Assembly (NCBI GenBank): GCA_039566865.1
Contig: CM076948.1
Coordinates: 16,069,001 to 16,133,000, forward strand
Direction: 5' to 3'
Origin: Aurelia coerulea
Lineage: Eukaryota; Cnidaria; Scyphozoa; Semaeostomeae; Ulmaridae
DNA length: 64,000 nucleotides
In this document: one piece after another, positions 57,966 to 64,000 of the stretch
Layout: every line of letters starts with the position of its first letter
How positions within the stretch are numbered: position 1 is the first letter of the stretch
Translations under genes and position numbers: made by a program
The notes under the pieces: model-generated
What the model was told of the DNA's origin: nothing
Databases searched by the model: none
What the model saw: the letters and a program-made list of their open reading frames with translations, nothing else

Positions 57966-59364
57966 CTAGAAATGCTCGACGTAATGCGTCAGCTACTATA
58001 ACATCTTTTCCAGATCTGTAATTTAGAGTGAAGTCATATCTCTGGAGGCGAAGAAGGACTCTTTGTATTCTTGGTGGAGCTCGACTTATAATTTCTTTGA
58101 TGAAAATTGCCTTAAGAGGTTGATGGTCATTTTCAACAAAAAATTGTTGACCATATACATATTGGTTGAACTTTTCACATGCAAAAACTACGCTCAAGCA
58201 TTCATTTTCTAGCTGACAATAATTTCTTTCTGATGAAGTCAGTGATCGAGAGGTATATGCAACAGGATACCAGTTCTTGTTAAAGGATTGTTCAAGAACA
58301 ACTCTAAGTCCATCTTTGCTAGCATCTGAGGTGACTCTAATTGGGAGGTTAGAATCAAAGAACTTTAATACTGGACTTTCAGTCACTAATCTCTTTAGCT
58401 CATTGAAGGAATTTCTTTGTGGCTTATCAAAAACCCATTCTATGTCATTCTCTAATAGACTTCTCAGTGGAGCAGAAACTGATGCAAGATTTGGCAAAAG
58501 CTTTCCTAGGTAGTTTATCATGCCTAAGAATCTTTGCAGCTCTGTTTTGTTTGTAGGCTCGGGCTCGGGCATCTTCACAATAGCAGCAATTTTATTTGGA
58601 TCAGGCTTAACACCTGCTTCTGACAAGTTGTGACCAAGGTATGACACCTCTGTTACTTCAAACTTGCACTTTGACAAATTTAACTTCACCCCTGACTTTT
58701 GTACTCTGTACAAAACTTCTTTGAGTGATTGATGTAACTCCTCTCTGGTATTTCCCCAAACAATGATATCATCCTGGAGATTAGCTGCTTTCTCAATACC
58801 CTCAATAACTTGACTGATTTGCTGTTGGCAAATTTCTGAAGCAGAGTGAATTCCAAAGAATAGTCTAAGAAATTTATACCTTCCAAAAGGTGTATTGAAA
58901 GTGAGAAGCTTGCTGCTCTCTTCATCAATCTTGATTTGCCAGTATGCATTTGACATATCTAATTTAGCAAAATACTTTGCACCTGACATTTGTGCAAAAA
59001 GTTCCTCAGCAGAAGGGAGTTCAAAATGTTGTCTCTTTATGGCTTTGTTGAGATCCCTGGGATCTATGCAAATACGTAATTTCCCATTGGCTTTATGGAC
59101 AATAACTTAACTGTTCACCCAGTCAGTAGGCTCTGTCACTTTTTCAATAATTCCAAGTTTTTCCATGCGACTGAGCTCTTCTCTTAGATGGGGCTTCAGG
59201 GCATATGGGATTCTGCGAGGTGGATGAATAACTGGTGTAACGTCAGGCTTTAACTCTATGTGGTGCGTTTGAGGTAAAGTGCCTGTGTCCCCAAAACAAT
59301 CACAGAATTGTAATAAATCATCTGGAATATCTTTGACATTGATTTCCATGATTCTCTTTATCAA
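57955..59364 (-). pseudogene. Gypsy reverse transcriptase and RNase H, one nonsense codon
   Basis: Starting at 59364 the frame has the DIPDDLLQFCDCFGDTG and HHIELKPDVTPVIHPPRRIP entry to RT. It is cut by TAA at 59107-59109 after TDWVNS, where Leu would be expected, and continues in the same frame to 57955. The later part has YFAKLDMSNAYWQIKID, the catalytic pair in LQDDIIVWG, FLGMINYLGKLLPN, then RNase H with VTSDASKDGL, YCQLENECLSVVFACEKF and VADALRRAF. The RT copies element RNA; all main motifs remain, so the loss is recent or limited. GLR replaces the usual GLG in the RNase H motif. Confidence 0.9.
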
Positions 59365-59374
59365 GCCAAGATTT

Positions 59375-60158
59375 TCACTTGTATGTGGTAAGGCCTAAGA
59401 TAGGAGGAGAGTCAGTGTCAGCAACAATGAACAAAACATGAGAAATGGTGGCCTTGTTTGTTGTCTTCAAAATACATTTGCCAAGAACAGGGATAGATGA
59501 TCCATTATAAGCTGTGAGCTTCACTTTTGAAGGCTTCAGGGTTGGTTTCACTTTCAATTTGTTGAAAATCTTCTTTGGGAGAATGTTTACTTGTGCCCCT
59601 GTGTCAATCTTATATTCAACATCAGTACCATTTGAGCACAAATAAATGGACCAATCAGAGCTAGATTTATTTTCTTTATCTGTTCCAACACAGTAAATAT
59701 CTGTATCTTTTTCATTGTTACTGCTGTTTCCTGAAGAGGCTGTACTTTCAGCAGTGATTGTGCCAACAAAGAAGTCTTGATCAGAATCATCTGAAGACTC
59801 ACATTCAACATGTTTCACTCTTTTTGTGTTGCGACAACATTTAGCAAAGTGATTGAGTTTTTGGCGAGAGTTACACTTTTTCCCATAGGTTGGGCATTTC
59901 CCACGTTCATGTGATCCTGCACAAAATTTGCATTTCTTGAAGAAATCTTTTCCTCCATCACTACTTTTTCACCTCTGTATTGTGGATGAACGCTCCGAGT
60001 TTTCACAATTTTGTGAACTTCCTTGTCCTCTCTATTCAATTCTTTGATCTCAAGTTTGGTTTGTTCAGCAGCTTGACCAATATGAACAGCGCGTTTCAGT
60101 TCAAGGGTATCTTCCCTGAGTAGTCTCTCCCTTAAGCGATGATCTGAGCAGCCACAGG
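59375..60158 (-). pseudogene. Gypsy Gag end and aspartic protease
   Basis: From about 60158 the frame reads LRERLLREDTLELKRAVHIGQ (minus one residue at either end), a Gag C-terminal helix region, then shifts frame near 59945 into a Cys/His cluster (CKFCAGSHERGKC...NHFAKCC) matching the zinc knuckle of this Gypsy type. An acidic linker leads to the protease with catalytic DTGAQVNILP and the closing ILGL motif. The frame ends at 59375; the RT frame starts one base out, so another frameshift lies at about 59375-59380. The Asp is intact. Upstream Gag is missing. Confidence 0.85.
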
Positions 60159-60515
60159 GGGTCCAGGAATGTCAGTGAAGACCACTGTAGTTTTGGTTTC
60201 TTGATTCCGCGGTTCTCGGTTCCTTCGTTCCTTGGTTCGTCATGAAAATAACAGCTGTGTAATTTGATACCGATTACATCATCCTTGTGTGCGGTCAGCT
60301 AGCTATTCTTACAGTAGAATATAGTATAGTAGGAAAGGGATGAAACTTCGTCGAGCCGCTTCAGAAGTGGTCCTAGAACTTCGATAAATTTCTGATGTCA
60401 GACAAGCGCTTTCGATTTACTCTGCACGATTTTACACATACCATAGATGTATTTACCACTATCTGTAAAGTTCCTGTCGAAATTCGTTTCGTACCAGTGG
60501 CGAAGCTGGTGAAAA
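60159..60515. other. No recognised feature
   Basis: Sequence beyond the truncated Gypsy end. Only short frames are seen; no LTR-like end was found here. Confidence 0.4.
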
Positions 60516-60529
60516 GGGGATGGTCATGC

Positions 60530-60622
60530 TCTCACGCGCCGAAGGCGCAGGGGTGAAGCCCTTTGCGCCGTAGGCGCAAAGGGCGCGGGGGTCCGGGGGC
60601 GGAGCCCCCGGAAAATTTTTTG
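60530..60622. repeat. GC-rich tandem hairpins
   Basis: Three adjacent palindromes in AT-rich surroundings: CGCCGAAGGCG, CCCTTTGCGCC-GTA-GGCGCAAAGGG read as two 11 bp arms, and TCCGGGGGC-GGA-GCCCCCGGA followed by AAAATTTTTT. They are strong secondary-structure formers. No mobile-element ends were identified around them. Confidence 0.7.
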
Positions 60623-60858
60623 GGACCACACCCTCTTTTGGCCTGGAAACGCCCTTCTTACGAGAAGATCAGAAAACGCCTGTTGCTGCAGAGATGAAAA
60701 TAAAGTTGCAAAAATAAAACGAAGAAAACTCTTATTTTTAGAAATTGTAGGCCGCAAATTGTTTAAAATATTTTTGTTTCAAATTTGACATCTCAGTGAA
60801 ACATTACGTAGACCTTTATTAAAGATTTGGCAGGCACTATGTCAGTGCTCTAGATGTT

Positions 60859-61095
60859 ATGGAATCATTTGAGGAGAACAGTTGCCAGGCATGTTTAGTC
60901 CTCAATGAAAAGGTCATTGAGTTAAGCTCAAGCCCCACGTCACGGGAATGCCCATTGCTTGAGTTTTCCTTTTTTAAGCAGAAGGAACCCCACCAGCTCA
61001 TTGGCAACAGTGACACTGGGGGTAATCAAAACTGCATTACAATTGATCTTGCAAGAAGATTGACTGTTGTGGAAGAAAGTTCTTCTCCTCTATAA
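60859..61095 (+). CDS. Unassigned short frame, weakly retropepsin-like
   Basis: A 78-codon frame from an ATG with a CxxC (CQACLVLNEK) near the start. A later stretch, SDTGGNQNCITIDLARRL, resembles the active-site region of retroviral-type aspartic proteases (DTG followed by a hydrophobic, Ser/Asp-Leu-Ala-x-x-Leu pattern). It ends just where the satellite array begins. It may be a retroelement remnant or a chance frame; no neighbouring RT was seen on this strand. Function is not assigned. Confidence 0.25.
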   Translation: MESFEENSCQACLVLNEKVIELSSSPTSRECPLLEFSFFKQKEPHQLIGNSDTGGNQNCITIDLARRLTVVEESSSPL

Positions 61096-62165
61096 GAAAT
61101 TATGATAATACTGCAAGCACAAACCCCAGAGAGAGAGAGGGGGGGGGGGGGGGTACTCTGGTATATTCAGGATAGAGGTGCACAGGTTACTCTTTTGGGT
61201 CTAAAATTTGGGCAAGGATCCTTTTTGGTGGGTCAATCATTTGTACAGTTACTTTTTTGGGTTGCTAAATTCTTGCTTACTTTTTTGGGTCTCAAATATG
61301 AGAACAAGTAAAAAATTGGGAAAAATATAATTTACAAACAAACTTAGAATCAAGTAACAGAACTAAAATAGAAAAGGCTTAGATTTCCAAATACATTCTG
61401 ACTGAGAGATCTAATCAGTGAGGGCACTTTTCTGCAGATTAACATACTGACTTCATAAATTTTGGGTATGTAATTCAGAAAAATAGTTCTTTTTGGTCTA
61501 TTTCCATGGCAGAATTTTTTTTTGAGTTGATGTGCTGCTGTTGTACCCAAGCCTGAGCACCCTTATCATAAATATACCTTGCACAAACAGGAAAGTTCTC
61601 TTGAAAAGTTCCTTTAATCAGCAACAAATTATGATAACACTGCAATCACAAACAGGAAAGTTCCTTTAGTCAGCAACAAATTATGATAATATTGCAAGCA
61701 CAAACAGGGAAGTTCTCTTGGAATGTCCTATAATCAGCAACAAATTATGATTAATTCTGCAAGCACAAACAGAAAAGTTCCTATAACCAGCAACAAATTG
61801 AACCAGTAAATAATGATCTGATTGAATGCATAGATATGATTGGTCAGTTGTCTGTTGAAGAGAATCTCCTGTTTGTGCTTGCAGTATTATCATACTATTG
61901 TTGCTGGTTAGGGAACTACTGACCAATCATATCTATGCATCCAATCAGATGATTATTCACTGCTTCAATTTGTTGCTGATTATAGGAAATTTCCTGTTTG
62001 TGCTTGCAGTATTATCATAATTTGTTGCTAATTGAAGGAATTTTCCAAGAGAACTTTCCTGTTTGTGCTTGCAGTATAATCATAATTTGTTGCTGGTTGA
62101 AGGAACTTTCCAAAAGAAATTTTCTGTTTACACTTGCCGTATTATCATAATTTGTTGCTGATTAA
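61096..62165. repeat. Satellite arranged as an inverted array
   Basis: A 50-75 bp unit containing CAACAAATTATGATAATACT and GCAAGCACAAACAGGAAAG recurs about four to five times in one orientation (61096-61125 and 61581-61800). It then recurs about four times in the opposite orientation (about 61860-62165). The turning point is near 61800-61860, where GATTGGTCAGT and its inverse also face each other. The left half is interrupted by an inserted element at 61126-61580. Confidence 0.82.
61126..61580. mobile_element. G-run element with 8 bp duplication, inside the satellite
   Basis: It starts CCCAGAGAGAGAG, followed by a long G run and GTACTCTGG. The flanks are GCACAAAC at 61118-61125 and 61581-61588. 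The body repeats a TTACTTTTTTGGGTCT motif about three times. The start resembles the CCCAGGG... element at 51033; the right end (GGTATATTTATGATAAGGG as inverse) is not a clear match, so termini are less certain. Because GCACAAAC is part of the satellite unit, the duplication could be coincidental. Confidence 0.6.
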
Positions 62166-62627
62166 AGTGATCAAGGTCTAATGGTAAATATATTTGTATG
62201 TAAATAGAACAAGAGAGGAATTGGATACAGCATTGTTTCTTTGGCAATCCATTCTTTGTGTGTTTGTGCAACTTTGATTTGAATGGGATATTTCTAGATA
62301 TCTTGCTCTTTGCAAATGCAAGACTTTAACCTTGCACTTCCCTTAAATATTTCTATGTTTCTGTTGATAGGCACCAATTTATAAAAATTTTCTTGAGTCT
62401 GACATTTCATATCCTTGATCATTAGAGCATAGGGCTCAAATCAAAGAAAACTGCTATAGAATTTTACACCAACCTTTTTAAAGATTTGAGCTTTTTAAAG
62501 ATTTGAGCCTTTCTTAATCTTTAGTGGTAGTTTCATCCTTACTTGTAGAGAAAATTGAGTCTCCTTGGTTTTTCAATGAATTTTTCTGCGATCAAGCTGT
62601 GCAACTGATTTTGATCTTCTTTTTCCT
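62166..62627. other. Presumed 3' flank of the hAT transposase frame
   Basis: AT-rich sequence downstream (minus strand) of the transposase stop, with a short AAAGATTTGAGC(T/C)TTT direct repeat near 62481-62512. No gene. Confidence 0.45.
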
Positions 62628-64000
62628 TTAAATATCTTTATGAATGGATATTCTGCATAAAGAGCTGAGACGTTCTTGACCCATCTTACTGCGGAGGTAG
62701 GTTTTCACTCTCCTTAAACAAGAAAATGACCTTTCTACTGAAGCACTTGACACAGCTATTACTGCATTCAGCTTCAGCAGCTTCACTACTTCTGGTAAAC
62801 TTGGATGCAGATTGTAGTGGTAAATATAATGCATCAGTTCCATTGGGCTTTCTTTGTGGAAATCAGCATCCTTATACATAAACAATAACTGGCTCTGTAG
62901 TGTTGGCATGTCAAAAAGTGATCCATATTTTCCTTTCAAAAGTTGCAACTTGTTTTCTGGCACATTATCCTTCCAGCCTCCAAAGAAATAAGGATTTACC
63001 AAATCCAGAAATGCAAAGCTTTGACAATCAGCAAACCGGTCATTCAACATTGTTATAGTGTTATCAAGAACTTCAAAATATAGTTGCTTGTAGTTGGGCT
63101 TCTTGTCCGATCTTGAAGAGGGTTGTCCCACCATATCAACTGTTAGTCCGAAGAGCTCATCAAAGTTAGCATCTGACCGTAACTCTGTGAGGAAAGTGGC
63201 AAAACCCCTCACTTTTCCAACCCCAAAGGAGAAATCAGTGGATCTGTTTTGCAGAATGCTGTACAAGATAGATGAATGCTGCAATATCTTGTTGAACAGA
63301 AGCAACAAAAAGCAAAACAGAAAGCTATTGAGGTATTTTAATAGCCCACTGGCTTGTGTGACAGTAGCATCATCCCAGCTTTGTGGCTTCTCCTCTATCT
63401 CCTCTAAAGCAGTTACCAGTGGCTCATACTTTTCAAAGATAACACCAATGGTACGAGAGCGGTAGTACCATCTTGTTTCCCCAGGGCTAGGAATTTCAAC
63501 GTCATGTGACCTGAATAATTCTTTTCTCTTGGAGCTAACACTGGTGAAACTACTGAATGCACTTACATTGGCAAAGAAGACTTTGGCATGGGAGATTCTG
63601 GATGCAGATTGACACAAGACAAGATTTAATCTGTGAGCTGCACAATGAAAAAAGTAGGCAAAAGGATAGTCCTGGCGAAGAAGAGTCTGAACGCCACCAA
63701 TATGACCAGACATCACAGTTGCACCATCATAGGTCTGCATGACAAGCTTCTCTTTCAATGACTCTCCATACCGGTTTAGGATTTCCTTGACAATGGCAGT
63801 AATTGCTGGTGCAGACCTATCTTGACTTACATTCACGAATTTCAGGAATCTTTCAACTATTTCCCCATTTCTATCAAGGCGAATGATTGCACTAAGTTGT
63901 TCCTTCGTTGATACATCTGTTGTTTCATCAACCTGGATAGTTAGGAAGGTGCATTCTTTGATTTCCTTGTCAATTTGATCCTGAATTATCATATCTATGC
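62628..64000 (-). CDS. hAT-family transposase / ZMYM1-like protein, runs off the window
   Basis: A minus-strand frame of at least 454 codons without interruption; it is still open at the right edge, so the N-terminus with any zinc finger lies outside. In order: the start of the RNase H-like catalytic core with QVDETTDVS, TYDGATVMSGHIGGVQ, the FHCAAHRLNLVL box typical of hAT/DUF4371 proteins, PSPGETRWYYRSRTI, a variable helical insertion, and the C-terminal hAT dimerisation region (LNAVIAVSSASVERSFSCLRRVK...RLSSLCRISIHKDI). Such proteins cut and paste DNA with 8 bp duplications, or are domesticated as zinc-finger-MYM-like genes. No disabling change is visible, so it is either a recently active transposon or a retained gene. 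The inverted satellite at 61096-62165 lies just downstream. Confidence 0.9.
   Translation of the reverse strand, partial: IDMIIQDQIDKEIKECTFLTIQVDETTDVSTKEQLSAIIRLDRNGEIVERFLKFVNVSQDRSAPAITAIVKEILNRYGESLKEKLVMQTYDGATVMSGHIGGVQTLLRQDYPFAYFFHCAAHRLNLVLCQSASRISHAKVFFANVSAFSSFTSVSSKRKELFRSHDVEIPSPGETRWYYRSRTIGVIFEKYEPLVTALEEIEEKPQSWDDATVTQASGLLKYLNSFLFCFLLLLFNKILQHSSILYSILQNRSTDFSFGVGKVRGFATFLTELRSDANFDELFGLTVDMVGQPSSRSDKKPNYKQLYFEVLDNTITMLNDRFADCQSFAFLDLVNPYFFGGWKDNVPENKLQLLKGKYGSLFDMPTLQSQLLFMYKDADFHKESPMELMHYIYHYNLHPSLPEVVKLLKLNAVIAVSSASVERSFSCLRRVKTYLRSKMGQERLSSLCRISIHKDI

Larger units (their letters stand above)
56240..60158 (-). mobile_element. 5'-truncated Gypsy LTR retrotransposon
   Basis: Minus-strand order: Gag end with zinc knuckle, protease, RT, RNase H, integrase, purine tract, 3' LTR. 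Sequence upstream of about 60158 is not Gag-like, so the 5' LTR and most of Gag are missing. At least three frameshifts and one nonsense codon are present. Confidence 0.92.

Noticed and set aside
60530..60625. Bacterial contamination suggested by the terminator-like hairpins
   Set aside because: The surrounding sequence is animal-type retroelement DNA on both sides with no bacterial genes.

Overview
The window is intergenic, transposon-packed DNA from an invertebrate animal. The evidence is AT-rich sequence with no bacterial gene organisation, a spliceosomal intron, and a mixture of Jockey/CR1-like LINEs, BEL/Pao and Gypsy LTR retrotransposons, a zinc-finger-MYM-like hAT transposase, and piggyBac-, Harbinger-, Tc1/mariner- and Mutator/foldback-type DNA elements. 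The mixture fits an anthozoan cnidarian such as a coral, but this is an inference from element types and other marine invertebrates are possible. No rRNA, tRNA or CRISPR array was found. Element boundaries below were read by eye from terminal repeats and target-site duplications (TSDs).

Layout. 1-2943: tandem array of a 0.8-1.07 kb repeat. 3095-7682: a 4.6 kb DNA element with ~0.9 kb terminal inverted repeats (TIRs), no visible transposase and a nested TTAA-flanked MITE. 7777-8991: a second TTAA-flanked MITE. 9000-10180: a diverged copy of a 1.1 kb repeat, split by a Harbinger-type MITE. 12787-15577: a dead LINE (minus strand). 16391-22848: a small two-exon gene (minus strand) whose first coding exon is split by a 5,965 bp foldback/Mutator-like element with a 9 bp TSD. 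22955-32556: TA-flanked MITEs (265 bp, 'M') bracketing five head-to-tail, nearly identical copies of a 1,633 bp inverted-repeat element ('E'). 33455-33985: a LINE 3' fragment.

37483-49533: three tandem 1.1 kb repeats. The third is interrupted by a young BEL/Pao retrotransposon (40018-48349, GAGCC TSD), which was itself hit by two MITEs. 50337-51464: a small TIR element carrying a nested poly-G-ended MITE. 51575-56239: two further LINEs, one on each strand, with a hairpin MITE between them. 56240-60158: a 5'-truncated Gypsy element. 60859-62165: a satellite arranged as an inverted array, also hit by a poly-G MITE. 62628 to the right edge: an open hAT transposase frame.

The genes do not form a pathway. 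The biological content is the nesting order of the mobile elements and the one host-like gene they broke. The points most worth following up are the E/M array, the gene split by the foldback element, the family of G-run-ended MITEs with satellite bodies, the peptide-repeat reading frame inside the BEL LTR, and the inverted satellite next to the hAT transposase.
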